This document shows positions 9,748-17,997 of a DNA stretch of 64,000 nucleotides, in pieces. The stretch's first letter is position 1; every line of letters begins with the position of its first letter. This stretch comes from UBA1764 sp045642565 (lineage in GTDB: Bacteria; Bacillota; Clostridia; Peptostreptococcales; Anaerovoracaceae). A program made the translations under genes and the position numbers. The DNA lies in NCBI GenBank assembly GCA_045642565.1, contig JAZUJE010000017.1:3197-67196 (forward strand), in the 5' to 3' direction. Below the pieces are notes generated by a model. That model ran no database searches, was not told where the DNA came from, and saw only the letters and a list, made by a program, of their open reading frames with translations.

Positions 9748-10035
9748 ATGGAAACTAACACAATTAAGAAAGCAGATCTTATTGAAAAGCTTGCAGAAGT
9801 AACAGGTCTTTCAAAGAAGGACAGCAAAGCAACTTTAGAAACTATGCTTGATTATGTAGCTAAAAACCTCAAAAAGGGTAACGTTATCGATGTTGCTGGT
9901 TTTGCAAAATTAGAAGTTAAAAAACGTCCAGCTCGTGAAGGTAGAAACCCGGCTACAGGCGAAAAGATTAAGATTAAGGCTTCTAAGAAACTTAAGTTCA
10001 CAGCTAAGAAAGCACTTAAGGAAAGCGTACTTTAA
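9748..10035 (+). CDS. hup: HU-family DNA-binding protein
   Basis: 95 residues, the usual HU length. It shows the HU helix start (IKKADLIEKLAEVTGLSKKD), the beta-arm signature GRNPATGEKIKIKASKKLKF and the basic C-terminus. It binds and bends DNA as an abundant nucleoid protein. RBS AGAAAGGA precedes the ATG, and TATAAT at 9670-9675 is a candidate -10 box. Codon choice is that of a highly expressed gene. Confidence 0.95.
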   Translation: METNTIKKADLIEKLAEVTGLSKKDSKATLETMLDYVAKNLKKGNVIDVAGFAKLEVKKRPAREGRNPATGEKIKIKASKKLKFTAKKALKESVL

Positions 10036-10050
10036 TTTATTTCTTAAAGA

Positions 10051-10083
10051 AAATACCAATCCGCGAGGATTGGTATTTTTATT
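10051..10083 (+). terminator. Terminator of hup (probably bidirectional)
   Basis: A 12-bp perfect stem (AAATACCAATCC / GGATTGGTATTT) with loop GCGA and a following T run. It lies between the convergent hup and histidine kinase genes and can serve both. Confidence 0.85.
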
Positions 10084-11016
10084 TTATGCTATTGGAATAC
10101 TTACAATAAATGAAATGAGTCCTGCACTATATTCAGCTTTGATTTTTCCTTTATGGGCTTCACATATTCCTTGTGCTATTGAAAGGCCAAGTCCAAAACT
10201 ACCCTTCTCATTATGTGACTCATCTGCGCGATAAAATCTTTTAAAAATATTTTTTAATTGTGCAGGTGATAAGTAGCTTGATGGATTTGAAACAGTCAAT
10301 ACAGCATTCTTACCTTGAATATTTAAGCTCACAGATACATTTCCTTTATTTGAATATTTACCGGCATTATCAAGTAAAATTATTAATAGCTGACTAAGTC
10401 TATGGGAGCTTCCGTTAACAAAAATATTTGGAGAAATATTTTCAATCAATTCCAAACCAAGCTCATACATAACAGGTTCAAACTGAAGTAATGCTTCATT
10501 ATATGCTTCACTTAAATTAAATTTAGCAAAACCAGCTTCCTCGCCCTTCTCTATTCTTGCAAGATTAAGTAAATCTTCAACAAGTTCTCTCATTTGGTGG
10601 GAAACAGTAACAATATTATTGGAATACTTTATACGATCATCAACACTTATATCCTCTTGCTGAAGCATTTCGGCATTTGTAGTAATCACAGTAAGAGGCG
10701 TGTTTAATTCATGTGATGCATCTGAAACGAATTGTTTTTGTTCTTTCCAACTTGTTTCTACCGGATTTACAATCCATTTTGAAGTAAATATCCCGATAAC
10801 AGCAAAGACTGCAATAGCCGCAACACAAATTAGCGTTGCATTTATACGCAGATTGCGTATCATTAAATGCTTTGTATAAGGATCAAGAAACGCATGTTCA
10901 ATTGTGTCTTGAAGAAGATTGCATATGACACCAAAGATACAGCCCATTACCACTGTTACTATTAGTATTAAAACTATTACAAATCTAATTCTTAATAACT
11001 TAATATCTCGCTGCAT
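10084..11016 (-). CDS. Sensor histidine kinase (two-component system)
   Basis: 310 residues. Two membrane helices (about residues 12-34 and 57-78) enclose a very short extracellular loop. They are followed by the HisKA dimerisation domain with the phospho-acceptor in SDASHELNTPLTVITTNAEM, and a HATPase domain with N box LLDNAGKYS and G box GSFGLGLSIAQGI. With so small an external loop the signal is probably sensed in the membrane or through a partner. Its start overlaps the response regulator stop by one base, so the two are translationally coupled. The inducing signal is not evident. Confidence 0.92.
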   Translation of the reverse strand: MQRDIKLLRIRFVIVLILIVTVVMGCIFGVICNLLQDTIEHAFLDPYTKHLMIRNLRINATLICVAAIAVFAVIGIFTSKWIVNPVETSWKEQKQFVSDASHELNTPLTVITTNAEMLQQEDISVDDRIKYSNNIVTVSHQMRELVEDLLNLARIEKGEEAGFAKFNLSEAYNEALLQFEPVMYELGLELIENISPNIFVNGSSHRLSQLLIILLDNAGKYSNKGNVSVSLNIQGKNAVLTVSNPSSYLSPAQLKNIFKRFYRADESHNEKGSFGLGLSIAQGICEAHKGKIKAEYSAGLISFIVSIPIA

Positions 11017-11687
11017 TATTTTATTTCTTCAAGGTGATACCCTAATTTTCTAATGGCTTCTATTTTTATATTTGAACCTATACTTGCTAATTTTTTTCTT
11101 AAAAAGCCAACATAAACTTCAACATGATTTTCTACAGCATCAGAATCATAACCCCAAACACGCGCAAGTATAACTTCTTTTGAAAGATTTTTTTCTTTAC
11201 TTTGCATAAGAAAACGCATAACATCAAATTCTTTTGCAGATAGTCTGATAGTTTTTTCGCCACAAATCAAAGTACTTGTCGATAAGTCAAGTTCTGTATT
11301 TCCAAATACTAATTCGTCAACCTCACTACCCTGTCTTCGTAACAGAGCATTAATGCAAGCTAACAGTTCACGACTATCAAACGGTTTTGTTAAATAGTAA
11401 TCCGCTCCGGCATTCAAACCTTCAATTCTATCTTCAAGTCCTGAACGAGCAGTTAACATCAAAATTGGAGTTGAACATCTTTTAGCCCGAACATGCCTGG
11501 CAACTTCGTATCCATTCATCTTTGGCATCATTACATCTAAAATCAAAAGATCGTAAACACCAAGTTCAGCATACTCTGCTCCGTCTTCGCCATCATAAAC
11601 TGCCTCAACATCAAAGCCTTTTTTTGAAAGCATATCCTTTAATGAATCTGCTAATAATTTATCATCTTCAACAATTAGAATTTTCAT
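11016..11687 (-). CDS. OmpR-family response regulator
   Basis: 223 residues. The receiver domain (MKILIVEDDKLLADSL, phospho-acceptor aspartate in YDLLILDVMMPKMNGYE, conserved KPF) is joined to a winged-helix DNA-binding domain (LSAKEFDVMRFLM, VWGYDSDAVENHVEVYVGFL). It works with the coupled kinase downstream. A TATAAT about 30 bases before the ATG and an AAGGTGA ribosome binding site give it a normal leader. No target operator was recognised. Confidence 0.94.
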   Translation of the reverse strand: MKILIVEDDKLLADSLKDMLSKKGFDVEAVYDGEDGAEYAELGVYDLLILDVMMPKMNGYEVARHVRAKRCSTPILMLTARSGLEDRIEGLNAGADYYLTKPFDSRELLACINALLRRQGSEVDELVFGNTELDLSTSTLICGEKTIRLSAKEFDVMRFLMQSKEKNLSKEVILARVWGYDSDAVENHVEVYVGFLRKKLASIGSNIKIEAIRKLGYHLEEIK

Positions 11688-11760
11688 ATATCTTCACCTT
11701 CATTACTAATATATTAACATATTATAATTGAAAACTGAAAAAGAACTGAAACAAATTAAA

Positions 11761-11784
11761 ACCCGGCAGAATTATCTGCCGGGT
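11761..11784 (-). terminator. Terminator of the ppdK operon
   Basis: A perfect 10-bp GC-rich stem (ACCCGGCAGA / TCTGCCGGGT) with a 4-base loop, followed by a T-rich tail on the minus strand, 15 bases past the stop of the small membrane protein gene. Confidence 0.8.
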
Positions 11785-11798
11785 AATGGCTTTAAAAA

Positions 11799-12047
11799 TT
11801 AGTACTTTGACAATTCTTCATTGTCTTCCTCGTCTTCTTCGTCATCCCTAAAATGGAACTTATGATTTTCATCCATCTCAAACATTGGCCCATAATAATC
11901 ACTCTTTATTAAATCTGGCCTTTTAATAAGTTTGCATATCCATGGCACTCCGGCTTTTACACCGCGAAACCAAAACAATCCTACTATACTGCCTATAAAA
12001 ATTACTAATGCTCCGATTGTTTTAAGATGTACAACAAGGTTTTCCAT
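11799..12047 (-). CDS. Small single-helix membrane protein with acidic cytoplasmic tail, function unknown
   Basis: 82 residues, no recognised family. One membrane segment (about residues 9-28, IGALVIFIGSIVGLFWF) is followed by a basic stretch (RGVKAG...KLIKRPDLIK), which by the positive-inside rule places the C-terminus in the cytoplasm. The tail ends in DDEEDEEDNEE, ten acidic residues out of eleven. The ATG overlaps the ppdK stop by one base, so it should be made together with PPDK, whose own C-terminus is strongly basic. A role as membrane anchor or partner for PPDK is inference only. Confidence 0.75.
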   Translation of the reverse strand: MENLVVHLKTIGALVIFIGSIVGLFWFRGVKAGVPWICKLIKRPDLIKSDYYGPMFEMDENHKFHFRDDEEDEEDNEELSKY

Positions 12048-14758
12048 TATTTTTTACCTTTCTTTGCTGCAGCTTTTTTAGTTACAGTTTTCTTTGCCGG
12101 AGTCTTTTTTGCAGACTTTGTTGCAGCTTCCTCTTTGATTGCTGCCTGTGCTGCTGCAAGACGAGCGATAGGAACTCTAAATGGGCTGCAAGAAACATAA
12201 TCAAGACCAACTTTGTTAAAGAATTCTACAGAGCTTGGATCTCCGCCTGTTTCTCCACAAACACCTAAATGAAGTGAAGGACGAGTTGCTCTACCATTCT
12301 TGCAAGCCATATCTACTAACTGACCAACACCGGTCTGATCAAGTTTAGCAAATGGATCATTTTCATAAATCTTCTTGTCATAATATGCATTCAAGAATTT
12401 TCCGGCATCATCACGACTGAATCCAAATGTCATCTGTGTAAGATCGTTTGTACCAAATGAGAAGAATTCTGCTTCTTTGGCAATATCGCCAGCTGTAAGA
12501 GCAGCTCTTGGAATCTCAATCATAGTACCAACAAGATATTTCATCTTTGATTTATTCTTTGCAAGAATTTCATCTGCAGTCTTGCAAACGATTTCCTTAA
12601 CATATTTAAATTCTTTCAATTCGCCAACAAGAGGAATCATGATTTCCGGAACCATTGTCCAGCTTGGATGTTTCTTCTTAATAGCAAGAGCAGCCTTTAT
12701 AACAGCAGATGTTTGCATTTCAGCAATTTCCGGATATGTTACTGAGAGTCTGCATCCACGGTGGCCCATCATAGGGTTAAATTCGTGAAGTCCATCAATA
12801 ATATTCTTAATGTCTTTAACAGATTTTCCTTGAGCTTTTGCAAGAGCCTTGATGTCAGCTTCATCTGTTGGAACAAATTCGTGAAGAGGTGGATCTAAGA
12901 ATCTTATTGTAACTGGGAAGCCCTTCATAGCTTCATAGATACCTTCAAAGTCTTTCTGTTGATACTTTTCAATTTTCTTAAGAGCAGCTTTACGTTCTTC
13001 AACAGTATCAGAACAAATCATTTCTCTAAATGGACCGATTCTATCTGGATCAAAGAACATATGCTCTGTTCTTGTAAGACCAATACCTTGAGCTCCAAGT
13101 TCAACAGCCTTTGCGGCATCCTTTGGTGTATCAGCATTTGTTCTTACTTTAAGCTTTCTATACTTGTCAGCCCATGTCATAATGCGCTTGAAGTTTCCGG
13201 AGATTGTTGCATCCTGAGTTTTGATTTCACCAGCATAAATATTACCGGTTGTACCATCAATAGAAATTACATCCCCCTCTTTGTAAAGCTTGCCACCAAG
13301 TTCAAACTGCTTTTTAGCTTCGTTCATCTTGATTTCACCACAGCCAGATACGCAGCATTCACCCATGCCACGTGCAACTACTGCAGCGTGTGATGTCATA
13401 CCGCCACGAACTGTTAAGATACCTTGTGCAGCCTTCATACCTTCAATGTCTTCAGGTGATGTTTCAAGTCTAACAAGAATAACCTTTGCTTTCTTATCTT
13501 TTGCAACTGCAGCTTTTGCATCTTCTGCAGAGAATACAATCTTACCAAAAGCAGCTCCCGGAGAAGCTCCAAGGCCCTTTCCGATAGGAGTTGCCTTCTT
13601 AAGAGCAGCTGCATCGAATGTCGGGTGAAGAAGTGTATCAAGATTTCTCGGTTCAATCATTGCTACAGCTTCTTTTTCTGTAATCATCTTTTCATCTACG
13701 AGATCGCATGCAATCTTAAGAGCAGCTTGTGCTGTTCTCTTTCCGTTTCTTGTCTGAAGCATATAGAGCTTTTTATCTTCGATAGTAAACTCCATATCCT
13801 GCATATCTCTATAGTGATTTTCGAGTGTATTACATACCTTTGTAAACTGATCAAATACTTCCGGCATGTACTTTTTAAGTTCTGCAATAGGCATTGGTGT
13901 ACGAACACCTGCTACTACATCTTCGCCCTGAGCATTGAATAAGAATTCACCCATAAGCTGTTTCTTTCCTGTTGCAGGATCACGTGTGAAAGCTACACCA
14001 GTACCAGATGTGTTGCCCATATTACCAAATACCATAGGCATTACATTAACAGCTGTACCCCATGAATAAGGGATGTCGTTATCTCTTCTATATACATTAG
14101 CTCTTGGGTTATCCCATGATCTAAATACAGCTTCAATAGCACCAAACAGTTGTTCCTTTGGATCATCTGGGAAAGGCTTCTTAATAGCTTTCTTATATTC
14201 AGCTTTAAACTGATTAGCAAGCTTTTCAAGATCGGAAGCATTAAGGTCTATATCATTCTTAACACCTTTCTTAGCCTTCATCTCATCGATAAGCTCTTCG
14301 AAGTGCTTTTTGCCAACTTCCATAACTACATCAGAATACATCTGAATGAATCTTCTATAACAATCCCATGCCCAACGTGGGTTACCAGATTTTTCAGCAA
14401 TAGTTTTTACTACAGTCTCATTAAGCCCAAGATTTAAAATTGTATCCATCATGCCAGGCATTGATGCTCTTGCGCCGGAACGAACAGAAACTAATAATGG
14501 ATTTGTTTTGTCTCCAAACTTCTTTCCATTGATTTTTTCCATTTTTTCGATGTACTTTAAAATTTCAGCTTGGATATCCTTTGAAATTTTCTTTCCATCT
14601 TCGTAGTACTTTGTGCAAGCCTCAGTAGTAATTGTGAAACCTTGTGGAACTGGAAGCCCAATATTGGTCATTTCAGCAAGATTTGCACCTTTTCCGCCAA
14701 GAAGCTCTCTCATTTTTGCGTTTCCTTCAGAAAACAAGTAAACGTACTTCTTTGCCAT
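12047..14758 (-). CDS. ppdK: Pyruvate, phosphate dikinase with extra lysine-rich C-terminal tail
   Basis: About 903 residues from ATG 14758 (MAKKYVYLFSEGN, the standard family start). A TTG two codons upstream has better ribosome-binding-site spacing and cannot be excluded. The enzyme interconverts pyruvate + ATP + Pi and PEP + AMP + PPi. Visible features are the ATP-grasp N-terminus (LLGGKGANLAEM), the swivelling phosphohistidine loop GGMTSHAAVVARG and the C-terminal catalytic LGVCGETGGDP. Family members end near IARLAAAQAAIKE. This one continues for about 25 residues rich in Lys, Ala and Thr (KKTPAKKTVTKKAAAKKGKK), a histone-H1-like extension. The small acidic membrane protein gene follows with a 1-base overlap. 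Confidence 0.95.
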   Translation of the reverse strand: MAKKYVYLFSEGNAKMRELLGGKGANLAEMTNIGLPVPQGFTITTEACTKYYEDGKKISKDIQAEILKYIEKMEKINGKKFGDKTNPLLVSVRSGARASMPGMMDTILNLGLNETVVKTIAEKSGNPRWAWDCYRRFIQMYSDVVMEVGKKHFEELIDEMKAKKGVKNDIDLNASDLEKLANQFKAEYKKAIKKPFPDDPKEQLFGAIEAVFRSWDNPRANVYRRDNDIPYSWGTAVNVMPMVFGNMGNTSGTGVAFTRDPATGKKQLMGEFLFNAQGEDVVAGVRTPMPIAELKKYMPEVFDQFTKVCNTLENHYRDMQDMEFTIEDKKLYMLQTRNGKRTAQAALKIACDLVDEKMITEKEAVAMIEPRNLDTLLHPTFDAAALKKATPIGKGLGASPGAAFGKIVFSAEDAKAAVAKDKKAKVILVRLETSPEDIEGMKAAQGILTVRGGMTSHAAVVARGMGECCVSGCGEIKMNEAKKQFELGGKLYKEGDVISIDGTTGNIYAGEIKTQDATISGNFKRIMTWADKYRKLKVRTNADTPKDAAKAVELGAQGIGLTRTEHMFFDPDRIGPFREMICSDTVEERKAALKKIEKYQQKDFEGIYEAMKGFPVTIRFLDPPLHEFVPTDEADIKALAKAQGKSVKDIKNIIDGLHEFNPMMGHRGCRLSVTYPEIAEMQTSAVIKAALAIKKKHPSWTMVPEIMIPLVGELKEFKYVKEIVCKTADEILAKNKSKMKYLVGTMIEIPRAALTAGDIAKEAEFFSFGTNDLTQMTFGFSRDDAGKFLNAYYDKKIYENDPFAKLDQTGVGQLVDMACKNGRATRPSLHLGVCGETGGDPSSVEFFNKVGLDYVSCSPFRVPIARLAAAQAAIKEEAATKSAKKTPAKKTVTKKAAAKKGKK

Positions 14759-14907
14759 TTTCAAATTTTCTCCTTAAAAAATATAAATTTATATAATTAT
14801 TCACAATATAACTTAAAAATTATATCAGCATTTTTACCATTATTAAAGTACTTTATTTAACATTGTTATAAAAATCACATTTTTTGTTAAAAGTTTATCA
14901 TAAACAC

Positions 14908-14936
14908 TTGTTAAATTATTGACATTGTTTTATAAT
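14908..14936 (+). promoter_or_regulatory. Promoter and leader of the fatty acid transporter gene
   Basis: TTGTTA (14908-14913), 17-base spacer, TATAAT (14931-14936). The leader is about 60 bases and contains an inverted repeat AGTGCG (14949-14954) / CGCACT (14969-14974), which could form a small hairpin before the ribosome binding site. Confidence 0.5.
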
Positions 14937-15001
14937 TAATGTTGATTTAGTGCGCATTCGTTGGGTTCCGCACTTCATCATAATTTCATAGGAGGAAAAT
15001 T

Positions 15002-16351
15002 ATGAAAAAATTCTCAAACGGTTGTGTACGTTTGATGCAGAGATGGCTTCCGGATGCATTCCTTTTCGCTATCATTCTTACTATCATCGTATACGTAGCT
15101 GCAATCGCTGCAACAGGACTTGGTCCTATTCAGATGATTGAAGCATGGGCTTCAGACTCTGGTTTCTGGAGTTTACTGTCATTCTCAATGCAGATGGCAC
15201 TCGTTTGTGTAACAGGTACAGCATTTGCTCAGGCTCCTATCATGAAGAAAATTCTTGATAAGATTGCTTCCCTCGCACACAACAAACTTACCGCACTTTT
15301 AGTTATTTGCTATGTATCAGCTATCGCTAACTTCCTTAACTGGGGATTCGGCCTCGTTGTAGGTGCTCTCGTTGCTAAGGCAGTTGTTAAGAGAAACCCA
15401 GATCTTGATTACCCACTTATGATTGCTGCAGCTTATGCAGGATTCCTTATTTGGCACGCAGGTATGTCTGGTTCTATTCCTCTTGACCTTTCTGCTGGTA
15501 AAGTATTTGGTGAAGTTACATTCCAGGCTGGATTAAATGAAACAATCTTCCACCCAATGAACCTCATCATGGTACTTGTATATTCTCTTGGTCTCCCATT
15601 CGTTATGCTTGCTATGCACCCAGATGAAAAGGATACAAAGAAGATTAGCCCAGCTATGCTCGTTGATGAAGAAGTAAAGAAATATGAAATCAATACTCCA
15701 GCTGACAAGATGGAAAACTCCAAGATTTTATGGGGTATCGTAGTTCTTGCTGGTCTCATTCACATTGTTTACTACTTTGCTACAAAGGGATTCAACCTTG
15801 GACTTAACATTGTAAACTTCATCTTTATGTTTGTTGGTATTCTTGCACATGGTTCACTTAGAAGCTACATCGATGCATTCTCAGATGCTACACTTGGTGC
15901 TTCTGGCGTACTTCTCCAGTTCCCATTCTATGCTGGTATCATGGGTATGATGACAGCAAAGAACGATGCTGGTAACTGCCTTGCTGCAGTACTTTCAAAC
16001 TTCTTCGTAAATATTTCAACAAACCTCACATTCCCAATGTTCTCATTCCTCGCAGCAGGCGTTGTAAACTTCTTCGTTCCTTCTGGTGGTGGACAGTGGG
16101 CTGTTCAGGGTCCTATCATGATGCCTGCAGGCCGTGCAATTTACGGCGAAGGCCACGATGGAATCACAGCTATGGCAGTTGCTTGGGGCGACCAGTGGAC
16201 AAACATGATTCAGCCATTCTGGGCTCTTCCTGCTCTTGGTGTTGCTGGACTTGGTGCTAAAGATATTATGGGTTACCTCGTAACCGTTACTATCTATGCA
16301 GGTATCATCGCTTGCCTCGGTTTCATGTGCTGGGCTTCATTCTTTATCTAA
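15002..16351 (+). CDS. atoE: Short-chain fatty acid transporter (AtoE family)
   Basis: 449 residues and about a dozen hydrophobic segments. It matches the AtoE/TIGR00366 short-chain fatty acid transporter family: N-terminal motif RWLPDAFLFAIILT, NFLNWGFGLVVGALVAK, and the C-terminal FVPSGGGQWAVQGPIMMPAG and WGDQWTNMIQPFWALP. It probably moves butyrate, acetate or a related acid across the cytoplasmic membrane, fitting a fermenter. It has a strong GGAGG ribosome binding site. Codon use (CTT, GCT, ATC, GGT) is noticeably more biased than in neighbouring genes, suggesting high expression. Confidence 0.92.
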   Translation: MKKFSNGCVRLMQRWLPDAFLFAIILTIIVYVAAIAATGLGPIQMIEAWASDSGFWSLLSFSMQMALVCVTGTAFAQAPIMKKILDKIASLAHNKLTALLVICYVSAIANFLNWGFGLVVGALVAKAVVKRNPDLDYPLMIAAAYAGFLIWHAGMSGSIPLDLSAGKVFGEVTFQAGLNETIFHPMNLIMVLVYSLGLPFVMLAMHPDEKDTKKISPAMLVDEEVKKYEINTPADKMENSKILWGIVVLAGLIHIVYYFATKGFNLGLNIVNFIFMFVGILAHGSLRSYIDAFSDATLGASGVLLQFPFYAGIMGMMTAKNDAGNCLAAVLSNFFVNISTNLTFPMFSFLAAGVVNFFVPSGGGQWAVQGPIMMPAGRAIYGEGHDGITAMAVAWGDQWTNMIQPFWALPALGVAGLGAKDIMGYLVTVTIYAGIIACLGFMCWASFFI

Positions 16352-16394
16352 AGAATAGCTTAGTGTTGAAATATCGAACACTTTAAACTTAAGA

Positions 16395-16410
16395 TTTAAG
16401 TCGACTTAAA
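16395..16410. repeat. Perfect 16-bp palindrome downstream of atoE
   Basis: TTTAAGTCGACTTAAA is its own reverse complement and lies between the atoE stop and its terminator. It may be a remnant or a protein-binding site; nothing else supports a role. Confidence 0.5.
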
Positions 16411-16423
16411 CCCAACAAAAAAT

Positions 16424-16455
16424 AAAGAGGACCGGTATACAGGTCCTCTTTTTAT
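16424..16455 (+). terminator. Terminator of atoE
   Basis: A 10-bp stem (AAAGAGGACC / GGTCCTCTTT), loop of eight, followed by TTTATTG, about 75 bases past the stop. Confidence 0.85.
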
Positions 16456-16540
16456 TGTGTTTTTGCAAAAATAAAGTGTTTTACTAAAATAAAATAAAAT
16501 GGTAAAATGAGTTATTATATTCATTTAAAGGAGATATATT

Positions 16541-17944
16541 ATGAACTCATTCCTTAACTTTTTTACAGGCACACTTAACACTGTAGCATGGTTATATATT
16601 TTCCTTCCTTGTGCAGTTTTAGGCGGACTCTTCCTAACAATCCGCAGTGGCGGAGTGCAATTTAAACACTTCGGCTATGCCATGAAAAACACCTTCGGCA
16701 AGATGTTTAAAAAACAGGAAGCAGGCGCAGGCGCAGTTACACCAATTCAGGCTGTAACAACAGCTTTATCTGCAACCGTAGGCACAGGTAATATAGTAGG
16801 AACTTCTCAAGCTATTGCCATGGGTGGCTATGGAGCGCTCTTTTGGCTTTGGATAGCAGCCCTTGTTGGAATGTGCACAAAGTATTGCGAAGTAGTTCTT
16901 TCAATTAAATTCAGAGAAAGAAATGCTAAAGGCGACTGGGTTGGCGGCCCTATGTACTATATCAAAAAAGGTATGGGCAAATCATGGGCATGGCTTGCAA
17001 GTCTTTATGCAGTTCTTGCTTGCCTTGCGGCTTTTGGAATCGGAAATCTTTCACAAGCAAATTCCATTGTCGGTTCTATAAGCAATGCTATTGTTGAATT
17101 TAAACCTTCAGCAATTGAAAATTTAGATACTATCCACTTAGTAATAGGCATTATTATGGCTATGCTTGTTTCTATGATTTTATTTGGCGGAATAAAAAGA
17201 ATCGGTAAAGTTACAGAAAAGCTTGTTCCGTTTATGGCAATTTTCTACATTATCTTTACATTGGTAGTTATTGCAACTCATTTCGAAAATATTATTCCTG
17301 GTTTCGCAAAAGTATTCCAAACATGCTTCACCCCAGCAGCTCTTGGTGGAGCTGCAAGCGGCATTATGTTAAAAGAATGCGTTGTTTGGGGACTTAGAAG
17401 ATCAGCATTTTCAAATGAAGCAGGCCTTGGTTCCGCAGCTATTGCTCATGCCGCTGCTGAAACAAAAGGTCCTGTTCAGCAAGGTCTTTATGGCATATTT
17501 GAAGTATTTGTAGATACCATTCTCATCTGCACTTTAACTGCTATGACCATTATCACTTCGGGTATTGATATCAACTTTAATGTAAAGCCTGGTTCAGAGC
17601 TTATTGCAGCATCATTTGGAACAGTATTTGGAAACAAATTCTCAAGCATCTTTGTTGCAGTTGCATTAGCCTTGTTTGCTTTCTCAACAATTCTCGGATG
17701 GGCTCTTTATGGTGCCCGCTGTGCAGAATACTTATTTGGACACAAAGCAGGCCGTGTATACAGAGCTTTCTTTGTTGTTGTCGTAATTATAGGTTCTGTT
17801 TCTGAACTCTCTGTTGTATGGGATATTGCAGATACTCTTAACGGACTTATGGCAATTCCAAACTTTATTGCCCTGTTTGCTTTATCAGGCATAGTTGCAA
17901 AAGAAACAAAAGATCATTTTTCGAAAGTGAAAGAATTAAAATAA
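16541..17944 (+). CDS. Alanine/glycine:cation symporter (AGCS family)
   Basis: 467 residues with about ten membrane helices. Family signatures include TTALSATVGTGNIVGTSQAI, GMCTKYCEVVLSIKFRE, DWVGGPMYYIKKGMGK and RRSAFSNEAGLGSAAIAHA. It takes up alanine or glycine with Na+ or H+ in the cytoplasmic membrane. It has its own ribosome binding site (AAAGGAG) and terminators on both sides, so it is probably transcribed alone. Confidence 0.94.
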   Translation: MNSFLNFFTGTLNTVAWLYIFLPCAVLGGLFLTIRSGGVQFKHFGYAMKNTFGKMFKKQEAGAGAVTPIQAVTTALSATVGTGNIVGTSQAIAMGGYGALFWLWIAALVGMCTKYCEVVLSIKFRERNAKGDWVGGPMYYIKKGMGKSWAWLASLYAVLACLAAFGIGNLSQANSIVGSISNAIVEFKPSAIENLDTIHLVIGIIMAMLVSMILFGGIKRIGKVTEKLVPFMAIFYIIFTLVVIATHFENIIPGFAKVFQTCFTPAALGGAASGIMLKECVVWGLRRSAFSNEAGLGSAAIAHAAAETKGPVQQGLYGIFEVFVDTILICTLTAMTIITSGIDINFNVKPGSELIAASFGTVFGNKFSSIFVAVALALFAFSTILGWALYGARCAEYLFGHKAGRVYRAFFVVVVIIGSVSELSVVWDIADTLNGLMAIPNFIALFALSGIVAKETKDHFSKVKELK

Positions 17945-17958
17945 ATCTTATATAAACA

Positions 17959-17997
17959 AAAATCCGATTCGCATTTGTGCGAATCGGATTTTATTTT
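17959..17997. terminator. Bidirectional terminator between the AGCS gene and the FkbM gene
   Basis: A 15-bp perfect stem (17959-17973 / 17978-17992) with loop TTTG, A-rich on the left and T-rich on the right. Two convergent genes end on either side, the minus-strand one only one base beyond. Confidence 0.88.

Noticed and set aside
14919..14936. TTGACA followed by TATAAT upstream of atoE
   Set aside because: The two boxes are only six bases apart, too close for a promoter; the TTGTTA at 14908 with 17-base spacing was preferred.
16352..16540. Glycine riboswitch before the AGCS symporter gene
   Set aside because: The gap contains the atoE palindrome and terminator and a short AT-rich promoter region only; there is no room for or sign of a riboswitch aptamer.
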